Shown in pieces: positions 46,709 through 59,899 of a stretch of DNA of 64,000 bases. The position numbers and the translations under genes were made by a program. The notes below the pieces were generated by a model, which saw nothing but the letters and a program-made list of their open reading frames with translations, was not told the origin of the DNA and ran no database searches. Position 1 is the first letter of the stretch. Each line of letters opens with the position of its first letter. This DNA is from Cucumis sativus. Lineage: Eukaryota; Streptophyta; Magnoliopsida; Cucurbitales; Cucurbitaceae. The stretch is from positions 31,390,272-31,454,271 of the forward strand of contig NC_026659.2 in the NCBI RefSeq assembly GCF_000004075.3, read 5' to 3'.

Positions 46709-46834
46709 AAAAATATACTCTCATACCTGATATGCAGTTCGTCAAATCCATCTCTAGGTGCCACAAGATGACAAATCTACAAAAGACATCTGCATCTTCC
46801 AAATATTTCTGATTAACATTGAATTCTTCACCCA

Positions 46835-49800
46835 CTACAGTAAGTCCATCAGGGGAGGTTGTCCAGTTGATGATTTGTTTTGTGTAGAACGATGTGTTGA
46901 GGAAACCCCTCTCCCTCTTCCTCTTCCTCTACCGACAGCAGTTGAGGGAGGCGGGGCAAGTCTAGGTGCAGCAATGCTATTCTCGTTCTTACTAGGTGCA
47001 AATATGGATCCAAGATCAGTGAATTTTTTGTCAGCATCGTATGCATGTTGAGACGATATTCCCTGGTTTTGCTTCTGGAATCCGATAGAACTTTGGGAAC
47101 TGAGGCCCCCAGTCGCCAGACTGCTTGAGTTGAAAGTCGAAGACCCATGATTTTGTCTCATAGGTTCATTAGTACTTTTGTTGTTGACGGTCCAACTGGC
47201 ATTGCTGTTCGTTTGAAAGTTCAAACTGTTCGGTGTACTCATGGATGAACTAGTTCCATATTTGTTCATGGATGGCCCAATCACCCCGTTGTTCGAAGCT
47301 AAGGAAGCACCTCCTAATGAGCCACTGGGGCGTGGAGGCCAGTCAGCGAAAGGGTCCACATCATCCAAGTTTGAAGTGGATGATGCTCCAGAAGTTGCTT
47401 GCATCCCAGAATCACTTATTCTGGGTGCACCCGCTGTAGAGTTTCGAGGTGGCCACTCAACATTCACTGGAAGGCAGGATGCAACGGTTTGATTACTAGA
47501 CAGAGATGTCACAACAGAATTTGTTTTTACAGAATTTCCTGTTATGGATTGACCACCATGAACAGAAGGAGCAGATAAGATATTACTAGTAGAACTTTGT
47601 GGGGGTGTATGTCCCTTAGAAATAGGCCCCCAGTCTTCATCCCAAGCAGGTCGACTTTTTATTGTTGGAATGACGGTATCACTTGCTCTGGTTGATGATT
47701 GGGACAGTTGGCCATTAGAAACCGTAGTGGGTTTCATCTCCGGTACTCCGGAATCAGAAACAGTGACTCCTCTTTTCTCTTCGATTTTCCTATGATGGAA
47801 AAACACCGTTAGAATCAGATATGTACTAAGACTCTCCAAAACCATGAGGTCGCATGCATGTGCAGTGTTTAACAATATTACCTGAGAATGTCCTTGACAA
47901 AAAGCATATATTTAGCAAACTGCTGAACATTTAATTGTTGGGCTGTAAGAAGAGGTGTGAGTAAAGGAAGAACGTGCTCCGCAATAAATTCGATTCCATA
48001 CTGAACAGAACGAGTTTTTGACAGAAGGTAAATTAGTACAAGTAATGCATAAAAATCCTCTGCAACAGTATTCTTCCAGACAAGAGGTTGAACTAGATAT
48101 TGTAAGTACCTGCTTAAGGATTGAGTTTGCAACCCCAAGGGTACACATGAGCGTGGGAGCAGATCGGTCCACAGCTGTACAACGTTGAATTGTTTGCAAG
48201 ATTTCTAGAACTGCATGTTTATCAAGCGTTTGAACCAATTCTCCAAAGCACAGCAAAGCGTTTACTCTAACCTGTACATAGGAGGAAAAGCCAAAACTTG
48301 CATAAAACAAGTCACAACCAAAATAAATAAACAAATAGAAAAGAACTTCAAAGCATGAAAAGCCATGAAACCTGCAGATGCATACTTACCGCAGCAACTG
48401 TTGTCTTTAGAGCTAAACCATGAACACGAGGCAAAATTGCTTGTTTCACTAACTGTAAGAACACGACAATTTAAGTAAATGTGAATGCAAGCCTGCATAC
48501 CAAAAAGGTCAAAACAGATGATCTTTGATATTATATGTTGAAATAGTTAATCAAAATATTGAATTATTGCACGTGGATTGCGTTTTTAGAGCCTGTTTGG
48601 CCTACGAGGTTTGAGACAAAGAGACGGTTGTCACCCTTCCTCTTTATCTTAGTGGTTGATGTTCTGAACAGACTAGCCCCTTCAAAGATCAAAGAAGGGT
48701 GTGATCGATGGGTTTAAACTGGCTAAGGAGCTAGTTCATCTAACCCACCTCCAATTTGCAAATGACACTGTCATTTTGGTTTAGGGTAGGAAAGCACCAT
48801 CATTAATCTACATACGTTTTTGTGGTTTTTTTGCAGAGAAATTCAGGCTTGAGACTAATAGAGGTAAGAATTCCCTGTTAGGTATAAATGGTTGTACATT
48901 TAAGTTAAGCTTGTGAGCTTCTATGGTAGGTTGTGGCATATGTCAATTCCCTTCTTCGTGAGTTCATTTCAGAGTTTGAAAACCAAAGAAAACTAAAAAA
49001 AATTGATGAGACAACCTAATAGGTAAAGACGAATAAAAAAATAAATTTAAAAAAAAGGATCAGCTTCCTCTTCTAGTAAGTTTGTCACTCTTGTCTCAAT
49101 ACCATGGATACAAGCAAGATGCCCATGGATTTCTCTCTCCTTGGTGTTGCCCATGTCAGAATAGCTCTGAATCAGTAAATCACCTCCCCATCCATTGCCA
49201 ATTTGCTCATGCTATATGGAAAAAAAAATCAGTGCCTTTTGTGGAACTTGGCTCCCTCTCTACACACTATGGATTGGATCAAATTATTGTTTTTGGACCA
49301 CCCTTTAAGGGTCACAAGGCTAACTTATGGATTAGCTACATTTGTGTGGTTTTGTCAAAATATTAGGAAGAGAGAAATGGTTGCATTATCAGAAACAGAG
49401 CAAATCCAACCAGAGACAATCTTGAATCTTCTATTTTTATTGCTTTTTTATCTAAAGATTATCAACCTCTCAAAGACCAAACAGCTTAGATTTTCCTGTT
49501 GCAAATTGGCCACATCTTTTGTACTCCCCTTAACAAAAGATTTTTGTACATCCTTTGGAGGGTTGCATAAATCAATGAAATTGTTTCTTATCAAAACAAA
49601 AACAAAAACAGCTTTCAAATTACTTCCATGATGAAGGGGGTTTAGGGGATAAACTAGAAAGAGATCATAGACACAAGATATGGGGCTCTCACCTGTGTGT
49701 CAAGTTGCTTAGCAAGGGAAACTGATTTCCTCAGAACTTCCTCTTGTATGCGAGCATCATTATCATCATAAGCACGAACAATCAATGGCAGGACACTTGT

Positions 49801-52800
49801 TATTAATTGTTCTTGATTGGTCTGAAAAAATGAAAGACTGGTTAAATGAGAAAAGTTACACTTGAAGATACCCTCAAATAGGATTGAGAAACAGAGGAAA
49901 AAGGAATATAAACACTGGAGGCTGAAGAACCAGATGTGGACTAGAGCAATACACATAAATAGCTACATTTTAGCTTGTAAATCAACCAACAAGCATCATC
50001 ACACAAAAATAACAATTACTTGAATCATGAATATACCTTGTTAATTATAAGATCAGCATGCTTCACAAGCAGCAACAATGTGTCACCAGCAGCAGTACTC
50101 AGGACGGGAACAAGAGACGGCAAAGTTGATAGCTCAAAATCATGTTTGTCCTGCAAGCTTCAAGAAATTAATCTTATGTTCCAATAATACGATCCAACAA
50201 AACTAATTAGGAAACAGATGAACAGCGAAAGACAACAAAAGTAAAACAAGTCATAGACTCATAATTAACAAGTAGACTATACAAGAAAAGAATCTCCAAT
50301 TGATCAACAACGAACCACCAACAACCCTCGTCTCATTTAGTACCCATCATTTATATGTGGAAAGAATATTTATGTAAGCTCCTTGATATAGAGGGTATAG
50401 ATTTCCTATTTTTACACTTCATCCCATCAAAGAAAAAAAAATCTGTTTTTTAAAACAGAGAAGAGGAAGCATCAAATAAGAAGAGAAGACAACAGTATGT
50501 CAGTCACCTAAACATCATTTCCTCTCTTGTAACTGAACCATAAAATGTCTCTACTTTTTATCATAAGACAAATAAATAAAGCGACAGTATAGAGCTAAAA
50601 TTTGATAATTTCAATAAGTACTAGATTCAAGGCACTAAATCCATGTATTTCCTCACAAATTCAAAGAAATTCAATCCCGGAATCCACAAATCAATCTAGA
50701 CAAATCTCAACTCCTTGGCTAGTTTAAATACATGGGACCCCAAAGCAAAGCAAAAAACAATCTAAACCTAATGGTCGAAAGATACAAATTTCAAAAGAAG
50801 GAAAGAAAAACAATGAAATGAAAAAAAACAAAATTACAGAGGGCAACGTCATATTATTAGTAGAACTTCTGTATGCAAGCAAAACTCGTTAGAAAAAATA
50901 ATTGGAAACCAGGATGACACAAAATTAATTCCACAGGGGTCATCAATTCTAAAATCTTCAACGTCAATTTTAGCATTTTTTTCCAAACAAAACATCAACT
51001 TTAACATTAAACCTTGGAAAGGTTAATAAATAAATACTGAAAACATAAAGGTTTTTGTACCTGTGATTCTGCTATTGTGAGTACCATGGGGAGTATCATA
51101 GGCTGCATAACCAGATTCCGTAATTCTGCACAGAGAGGTGGAAGGACCTGCAAAAGACATAAGGAAACCCTCACAACTGGAGATCAATGACTTCATGAAT
51201 ATTCCTATACTAATGGCATTTGTGTTGGTTGAAAGCGTAAGACTACAAGCAAACTCCTTGTTTGATGAACTTATTCATATCCTTAACATGTAGAGTAATT
51301 GGAATGAGATAACTTGTGACAGTGAAACATAGGACCATCTAAGGAAGACAAATGTGTTGCTTGAAATTGCAGTATTAAGCGTGTGTAATTAATCATGAAT
51401 CCTATGAAGCTATGAAGAGAAGAAAAAGAATGGAGGGACAACAATTGCAATCCGTTATGTTCACCACTGAGAAATCGTTCTTCCTCTTGTTGTAGCATCC
51501 ATAAGGAGTTTCTTCAATTAAAGTTTGTCTTTCATTTCATTTCTACAAACTGGGGAAGTTTATTATGAACCCTTGGATGTTCCTGTTCTTTTCTAGCTTA
51601 GATGCATCTCACCAACCACAGAGGACAACCACTTAAATATTACAAATTTTGGCACAAGAGAACAGAGTTTGCAGTGGCTAGTACTACATAATTTAAATCC
51701 ATGATATCAAACATAATGTTTGTGGCATGTCACCGTGTCCTCATGACCACTAGGCCCTTGGTCAACCAACAGTAATTTAATTTTATCTTGTTTCATATCC
51801 CCTTGCATATGCCATTCAATCAATGAATTTTTGTGTCGAACAAAAGAGCCAAAAAATTTATAATCAAAATCAGAAAACATGAGAATAACCAGCAGATTGA
51901 TAGACTAAATTGGCCATGAGAAATTCAGACCTTATAGCGCAATATACGGGAATCAAAATCTTTCCACATATCAGATAGAGCTTTCAAGAACTCGGACTTT
52001 TGCATGTTATCTCTTTCCTGAAAAGTATTAATGATAAATTAATAGGTTTTCAATTTCAACTGCCCTTTCATTATAAGCAACTGCTTTCAACAAAACTGCA
52101 GTCAAACTCATCAGAAAGCTGAAATGGAAACAATTACAAGCATGTGGTCAAGAAAACGCAGAGCACGTAGCCTTGTGTCATCTCGGAAAAACGGGGAACC
52201 TGCAAAAAAAATTTGAAATGATTATGACAGCACAAACAATGAAATCAAATACAACGATTCTATTTTTGCGTTTCTTTTCTGAAAAAATATCTGACAGTTC
52301 ATTAACATCCCAAGTATGTCAACAAAGTTTTTCATGAAATGAAGTGGATCATTAAGGACCTGTCATCAAGCATTGCACATGACATGGTTAAAAAAAAGGG
52401 TTATAATAATGAGATTGCACAATTTTTCATTTATTATAAATAATAATGAGACAAAGCTCAAAGTACAAGAGGGTTATAAAATGAGACATGGTTAAAATGA
52501 AAATGAGATTCAAATCTCAGACTAGATTTCATTGTAATCTGGTAATTTGTGTCATCCTTTCGATTTTTCAAATTCCATGTACAGTATCTATTAAACATTC
52601 AAAGTTACAGTAGCAATTGACATCACCACAAGTTATGTTCAAGCTAAAGGAGAATGTATCAATTAGATTGGAATTTCAAATTGTATAACCTGTGAATTCC
52701 ATTGCTGTTGGCCGGAAAGACTCATTTGATGATAGCATTCTCTGCAAGTCATGAACTAACTCCGGAGGAATTGAAGCAAATGACTCAGTTGACAGGTAAT

Positions 52801-55800
52801 TTAAGGAATTCATGTACTAAGGGGGAATGGGGAAGAAACAAAAAAAAAACACGAATTAGGAAATTCGATAAATGACACAATTTACAAGAATATTGGAGCT
52901 AATTCCCTTTCATTTTCTTATGACAGCTCTCCCAACAGATATATGCTCTCAGTCAATACCTATATTATTGAAAAATTATGCATTCAGATATAGATATGAA
53001 AAGTAACTCTTAAATGACCACTTGATACAAAAACAAAGCTTCATTGCACCATTTACACAGGCACAAAACCAACCAATATAAGATAGCAATCAGCATTATA
53101 ATATGTAATGTGGTTTAAATGCACAAATGAGGACAACCACTTAAATATTTTCCAATGCACCATTGTGCAAGGCAATTGAGTTTAGAAAGAATGAACTTGG
53201 AAATACCATTTTAACATTATTGTGGCAGTCAAACAGAGGCTTTCTAGCAATCAAATGGTAAGCAAGGCATCCAAAGCTGAAAATATCTGAGGAACAACTA
53301 GCCAAAGACGATTTACTCCTCACTAATTCAGGAGCAGTGTAGTTCAGAGATGGCTGAAGAGGCAGTACAGAATCTTCAACATCGTATTCCTGTGCAATGC
53401 AACAAAATTTAGCATAGACGTAGAAGCCTCAAGAAGTTCTGGTAATGATGATCCTCAATTCATACCATATTATTGTATGAGCTAAATGTGTATAAAGAAA
53501 AGGAAAGCTATAGAAGGATGGATTCGTACATTAACACAAAGGATAAAAACTGCAAACTTATTTATATATATAAAACACACTAATAGGATGTTAACGTTAT
53601 GTCTAAATTGTAGGCTGGAGCGTGAAACTGAAACAGGTTTTCTCTCTTTTTTTTCTTTTTTTTTTTACAAACCAATGAAACCGGATTATAGAGAGTGAAT
53701 AAAATGAAAAATATTATAAAAGACTGAAATTTAGTATAATTACAAGTTCTGTATCAAAAAGAGGTAACCTCCTTTTCAGATTTCAAATCCCTGACAAAGG
53801 CATCATCCAACCATTGAGTTGTTTCCCTTATTGTCATTTTACAATGTTTAGAACTAACAAGCAACCAGTGGATAATGAACTCACGGCAAAGTGGAAAGCC
53901 TGCATGGTAGCCATGTCACCCGAAGTCTGATCGGCTGGAATTGCAAAGCAAAATCCAGCAAGTTTCCAAGCTCCATTTGAAGTGATGAGGACATTCTGCA
54001 AAGCCATAATTTCAAGTAACATAAACAGATCAAATCTATTAGAAACTCCACAGTGTGGGTGGGTGGGGGGTTGTATCTAGTTACTGTTTGTGAGCCAAAT
54101 AATCTGCAGACTGCAAGTATTAAATCTTTGATGCAGCCTACATGTTTGAGGATCTGAGACCGTAGCAGTGACAACTATGCTCGATTGATACTAATCAATC
54201 TTCTTTGCTATTTTGGAGTAGAGGGTGGGGGGTAATTTCTCTCTCCATTTGTATGGAGTTTGTATCATTCAACACTTCCGTTCTCAAATGAAGCACTAGA
54301 AAAAACTCCAAATAATCCCAAGAAACTTAATAAAAAGTTTTAAACTACCAGAAAAAGGAAGAAAAAAAAGTTGAAATAAAATTGATACCTCCGGAGATAT
54401 AGCACGGTGAATGAGATGTGCATTGCTATGAAGAAAGTTTAAAGACTCTGCTAGTTGAAGCAAACCATGTTTTATTTCCAGTAGTCCCATTTCCTGTAAA
54501 ATGTCAATGAAGAACAAGCCGATGAGAACAGAGAAGCTTTTATGAAAACTACAAGTATCACATGATTAGAGATCCAAACACATAAAAAATCATAAGCATG
54601 ACACATATGAGAGGTATATGTCAGAATTCATTTTTAAATTAACAAATGAAAAGTTCTATGAAAAGAATAGAAGCTCTTTCCCAACAAATTTATCAGAAAT
54701 ACTAAAAACACTTTCATCTAAAACATTTACATTTAAAAATGACAACCCGACAACCAGGCTAAAAGTTATAGATGCAGTGAATGATTAGTCACCCAAAAAG
54801 ATCTTTACCAGAACCACTAATCTTGGGCTATGGCCAATGATGCTTCTCTTGCATTGGAGAATCTCCAGAACCACTCAACATATTCATTTCTTCTCTGAAT
54901 ATTACCAAATCTAGGTAGCAACCCATGGGAAGAAGCAATACCATCTCTATTTTCCATTGGAGACATGAATATGGGAAAAAATAATTTCTATAGAATATCA
55001 ACTTCGTCAAAAACAAACCTAAAGACTTCTGGAAAAAAAACCTAAAAATTAGGCAGAAGTTCAAATGTCACTTACTTATGATCTCCTCTTAGTGTACCCT
55101 TTCAAGATCCTCTATACTCTTAAAAGTATCAATGTGAGCAACTTTGTCATAAGCTTTATTTGATTGGGATAGTCTACTTTTCAATAAAGAGATGGTCTCT
55201 GTCTCTCATAAAAAGGAGGGTACACATATACAATTGACGGAACAGCACAAGCTTCTATCATTTCACAACTTCTTCAAAGCAAGAGCATAGAAATTGGAGA
55301 CTCGTGAAGAAATCGTCTAAACACCAAGTTCAGTGATCGTCGTATACACAAAAATTAAAGAAAATTCCTACAATATTTTGGCATTAACTAAAATATCACA
55401 ACTTTCAGAGTGAAATTCAATCGAGTAACATAAGAGGCTCCTCAAACTCAATCGGGTTTTGCATTTACTATACTAATTCCAAATTGGAGAACACCCAGGG
55501 AAAAGAAAAAATAAAGAAAATTCAGCGAATTGTGGCTCTACATACCAAACCATTAAGCTCCTTAGGAACCTTAGCAATGTTCTCCACATTCCCAATAACA
55601 TTTGCCACGGATGCAAACAGCGGCTCGGTAACCATTGCCATGGCATTCTTATTCTCATCCAACGCTTGGACCACATGAACCACTCCCGGATGCCGGAGCC
55701 TCACCAACCGCCCCGCATCGGCTCGAATCAGATCCAAAAACGAATCCTCGACAGACTTCGACAACCCCGCGCGAGTCCTAGTCTCGGAGAGAATCCTCTT

Positions 55801-56037
55801 ATCCAAAACCCATACGCAAACAGTGGGATATTGCTGAGGCCGAGAAGAATCACGAGCCTTGGCAGAGTACAATTTCCAAGCCATGCCGGGACCGGCGGAG
55901 CCGATCTGATCAAGAAGCTCGTAATCCTGAAGGGCCTTGGGTCCGGTGACCTCCTGGACGGTGGTATGAACGGTTTTCTCAATCACCGCGGCGGTTTTTG
56001 CCAAAGCTTGGGTGAGGGTTTTCATATTCAACGCCAT
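46835..56037 (-). CDS. SCYL2: SCY1-like 2 (SCYL2) pseudokinase (931 aa, 14 exons)
   Basis: Membrane-trafficking pseudokinase linked in plants and animals to clathrin-coated vesicles. Minus-strand exons: 55546-56037, 54389-54493, 53885-53995, 53207-53389, 52690-52816, 52138-52199, 51931-52017, 51061-51147, 50037-50150, 49693-49821, 48390-48452, 48110-48271, 47882-48000 and 46835-47789. They sum to 2796 bases and join in frame. The N-terminal kinase-like fold begins [20 protein letters not shown]. The catalytic HRD is HRA (193-195) and DFG is AGF (212-214), so it should lack ordinary kinase chemistry, as the family does. Helical HEAT-type repeats follow ([20 protein letters not shown] and others). 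The last exon encodes a Ser/Asn/Pro-rich disordered tail with [13 protein letters not shown], a candidate adaptor-binding DPF motif, and ends GQPPLMDLL, which is clathrin-box-like. The intron between exons 10 and 11 holds a LINE remnant. Confidence 0.94.
48600..49615 (+). mobile_element. degenerate LINE (non-LTR) fragment in a SCYL2 intron
   Basis: Plus-strand fragments read [17 protein letters not shown] and then [10 protein letters not shown], the reverse-transcriptase core of plant L1-type LINEs with FADDT changed to FANDT and a nearby stop. Further on, 49082-49240 encodes [20 protein letters not shown] followed by AHAIW, the zinc-binding domain found near the C-terminus of such elements. 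An A-rich run (49594-49611) marks the probable 3' end. It is antisense to the host gene. Several stops and shifts show it is dead. Confidence 0.82.
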
Positions 56038-56687
56038 TTTTGTTCGTCTTCACCGACCAGTAGAAGTTGACCCACTAAAAATGAGGAAGAATTGAGGATG
56101 AAGAAGATGAATTTGGGGAGAACGGGAGAAGGATTTTGAGATGTGATTGGAAGGAGAACGAGGAAATTTGGAAATTTGGATCAAAGCTACAGTGTTGGTG
56201 TTTGGGGTTCTTCCATTTCTCTCGTCTCAGTCTGACCGTACCGTGGTTTGGTTTTCTTAATTATTCTGCTTACTTCATTCATTTCCTGTTTACCGTTGAA
56301 TGTTAAAACTATACTCTTTTCTATAAACAAAAAATAAATAAATTGTTTTGAATAATAAAACTTATCAAAATATTTACAAAATACTAAATTTATGAACAAC
56401 AAAAGTGAATCACTAAAAATTGAAAATTATTTATACTTCTAATTAAAGCATTCTTGTTCATAGGTATGAATTGGTTTGTTATTGTTTTCTTTCTTTCTTT
56501 TTTTTTCTCCGTGGTTGAATTTCGTAGCTTGTAAATAAAATTAAATATTTGTACCAAAGACTATGAGGAATTTTAAGCGCTACTAACGTTCGAGGTACCT
56601 TAACTCATACCTTATAGTTTTAACCTAATTACATAATCAACCAAGTATTCGAGGTACTTGGGACTGTCCCTTTCCAAATCTCTCCCA

Positions 56688-56739
56688 ACCACCAAACCAC
56701 TCTCCATAACATTACCACCAAACCACTCTCCATAACATT
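56688..56739. repeat. 26-bp tandem duplication
   Basis: Two exact units beginning ACCACCAAACCACTC and ending in ATAACATT. Confidence 0.93.
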
Positions 56740-57944
56740 ACCTCTGTCCTCATTCTCATTTTTTCTTTTTAATATTTATAATCAATTTTCATTAGAAAAA
56801 AAATTCCTAACTAATTATTAAAGGGTCAATCTAGTACTCTAACAACATTCGTATCATATACCACTCTAAATAGAAACGTCCTGCTATATGTCGTTGTTTT
56901 GTTGAGGTATATGCTTTGTACTTGATTTCATATCTTTTGGTTGTTTTTGCGTTGTCTCATTTGTTGTATCTTGAGTAGTAGTCTCATTTCATTGAAGATG
57001 TTTTTTCCTGTTTAAAAAATAAACCTCCTAACAAAATGAGATTCTCCATCCACTCTTTTCAACCGTTGTGTTCTTAGAGAAAGTACTTTCATGTAAGAAG
57101 AGCAACTCCTTGAAAAAGTTTTCCACTAAGTGGAATAAAAAGCAAGTAGGTTGAGGACTAATACCTTTTGTGTAGACATGAAAGGACACGAAGATGGATT
57201 TGGATCTGTTGACAAGTCAAGCGAGGACAAAGTAGAGCAACTAGTTCAAATCAAGACCTTCTTTTTCACTAGAGCTCGAGATCCGCTGGGCACGAATGAC
57301 GTTTTATTGGAGGTTCGAGGATTGTTTAGAAATTATTGTACCAAGTGGTTCAAACTTACTACAAACTAAGAGTTCAAACATGTCAATCATTTTGTAATTC
57401 ACTGTCTTAAATTACATAATTTCACTTTGTAATTTATATCTTTGTATGTAGAACCAAATTTGATAATCATCAAACAAAACTCAAATAACTAAATTGTGAA
57501 CTTTTTTTTTTTCAATTTTTACAAATATATTTGCCCACGAGCTTGTCTTTTTATCCGCAATGACGAGAAGTGTGTTCATGATGACATCACACCATCATCT
57601 TAATAAACTTTGACACGGAGATGTGAATGAAAAATCTATAGTATTATACTAACCATTGCATGTAGTTTAGTCCAATTAAACTTTGGCATCAATAGATCAA
57701 AACTCATTCACAAGAAATTAACTCGAAGAGGTATTCTTTCTTCATACCTATCGCTCATGAAATTCATTAAATGCAAAAGATAAAACATTATTGGGACGAT
57801 ATTTGAAAATAAAACTTATTAAAAAGTTAATATTACAACTTATTTTAAAGTTTAACATTAAAATTCCGATATTTATATAAGTTTAATATATAAATTTGAC
57901 AAAATCCAAAGTTTATAAATAATTGATACAACCTTTTTTCTTTT

Positions 57945-58055
57945 TTTGAAAATGTCTTTTTGAGTATAACTTGGAGTCGAGAGATTTGAACACATAACCT
58001 CTTGTCCTAAAAAACATATCGATATTAGTTAAACTAAGTTCATATTAGCTTCATT
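57945..58055 (-). repeat. tRNA-derived SINE-like element with A-rich tail
   Basis: On the minus strand, the A-box-like ACTTAGTTTAACT (58027-58039) precedes the B-box-like GTGTTCAAATCTC (57981-57993), and the 3' side ends in an A-rich tract (57935-57958). This is the best of the four SINE-like candidates in the window. Confidence 0.5.
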
Positions 58056-58189
58056 TATATTTTTTCTAAAGAGAACGGTTAAAATCCAACCAACTTCTAC
58101 CTTATAATAAATGTTACAATACTTTCTAAAACGTCCCTTATTATATAAATGGACAATTCTATTGTGACTTTTGAGCCATCCATAGAATG

Positions 58190-58305
58190 CATTCATCAAT
58201 TGTATCTCAAGATGAAAAAAAAAAAAAAAAAAGCATTCATCAATTTTATCTCAAATTGGAGTGGGGAAAAAAAAATGCATTCATCAATTTGTATGCAATT
58301 ACTGA
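58190..58305. repeat. threefold GCATTCATCAATT repeat with A runs
   Basis: The phrase GCATTCATCAATT occurs three times, with poly-A runs between copies. It looks like a small duplicated A-tailed insertion. Origin not identified. Confidence 0.7.
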
Positions 58306-59074
58306 AATTTAAATGTTAGTTAATACCCCCAATTAATTCCTCAATCAATTAAAATAAAAATATAAACATTAATTTAAAACTAATAATCGACGTAATATTT
58401 ATAGAAAAATTTTGAAAACGAAAAAAGCTCACAAAGTCACGTTAGAAAATACAAAATGGCCCGTCAACATACTTTAGATTTGGGTTCCAAATCCAAAAAA
58501 TCAATATCCAACTACTAATATATTTTCTACATTATTATCTTTTAGTTTTGGACACGATCATTAACGAGACTATTTTTCTTTGAAGATCTCTCCGATATTT
58601 AAAAAAAAATGGTTGAGTTCATAGATTTTTTATTTACATAGATCTTAAAAGTTTTGATTTTTTGTTATATTTATGAAAATTAATCCTAACAAAAAATTTA
58701 ATTGTAACTAATTTTTGTTTTTAATGGTATTTTTTCTATAGATAGGTTGTATTATCATTTTTTTAAACCACATTATTTAATGTCAATATGATCAAATTTT
58801 AACTTATGGATTTGTTTTCAAATATAGAAAAATAAATCAAAATATTTATAAATATAACAAAATGTTAATAACAATGATAAACACTTCTATTAGTATAGGT
58901 CTATCACTTGATAACACAATGACATTTTTCAAGTTGTCTTATAAGATTAGTTGAAGTGTGTAAACTCAAACACTCGTGTATATAAAAAAAATAATATAAA
59001 TTTATAAATAGTTGATAATGACTAATGAATTATTTAAAATTTATTAATTATAAATAATACGTATATATATTAGA

Positions 59075-59242
59075 GGAATTTTTAAAATAGTAGATTTTAC
59101 AGAATATTTATAACTTATAATAAATTATATCACGGATAGTCATTAATATACAAAGTGATAGAAGACTATCAATAATAGAATCTAAAATTTTGTTATAACT
59201 TGTAAATATTTTAATTTACTTTGCTATTTTTAAAAATGTCCC
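59075..59242. mobile_element. MITE-like element
   Basis: The left end GGAATTTTTAAAATAG and the reverse complement of the right end (GGACATTTTTAAAAATAGC) begin an imperfect inverted repeat of about 50 bases. The core again has TATC/GATAG motifs. Related to the elements at 29050 and 43105. Confidence 0.55.
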
Positions 59243-59899
59243 TATTATTAATTATTACCCATCAACATGAACAAAAATATTTATAGAAATAGCAAAATTT
59301 TATCGACAGTATATGTGAATAGATTACGATCATAACACTTATGTCTATCGACAATGAACAATGAAATTTTGGTATATCCATAAAATTTTCAACCGATTTG
59401 GTATTTAAAACAAAAGAAATTGCATTAAATAACAATTTTTCTAAAAAAGAATCAGCTTACAACATTTTTTTTCTTCATATTGCTAATATAACAAAATATG
59501 ATAAATAACTAATGATATTAGATGACAACGTAAGGCTATTAGAGGGTTATCCACATTTAAATTTGTTACTTTTGCAATAGAAAATGTAATAAAATGATCT
59601 TCCTTATCATAACTTTTTTTTTTTTCTATTTTTGCACAGGCTTACCCTATGAAAATTCTACCTATAAGAAAGGTATTGAAATCAAAATCAAACCGCCGTT
59701 ATGGTAAAGAAGAAAGAAGGGGAGATTTTTTATGAGAGACAAGCCAATATCTAAATTTACTTGGCACACAGCTGAAGCCGAAGATCTTTGTATTGGTACA
59801 GAACATAGATTGCAACCTGCAGGATATTACATCTTTTACATATCTTAAGAGACAAACTATTTGCTTTAATTTTATCTGCATCTGTTGTGGAAAGAATCC

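Larger units (their letters stand above)
45292..46834. other. spacer between the PMD gene and SCYL2
   Basis: Contains two short tandem duplications (45511-45582 and 45809-45888). From about 46296 it carries a third copy of the mannanase 3'-flank sequence, which runs into the 3' end of the SCYL2 gene. No coding exon. Confidence 0.6.
56038..59899. other. gene-free region between SCYL2 and the 336-aa membrane protein gene
   Basis: The first 200 bases are the SCYL2 leader and promoter. Further on are a 26-base tandem duplication (56688-56739), a SINE-like fragment (57945-58055), a threefold GCATTCATCAATT repeat (58200-58300) and MITE-like copies near 58806-58960, 59075-59242 and 59270-59395. The open frame at 57151-57369 has no recognisable features. 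Confidence 0.55.

Noticed and set aside
46849-47148. Alternative minus-strand frame in the last SCYL2 exon
   Set aside because: It overlaps the annotated frame, which alone continues the splice from exon 13 and ends in a plausible MDLL tail.
55666-56070. 134-codon plus-strand ORF opposite SCYL2 exon 1
   Set aside because: Antisense shadow of a GC-richer coding exon.
57151-57369. 72-codon plus-strand ORF
   Set aside because: No recognised domain, no paralog in the window, isolated in repeat-rich DNA.
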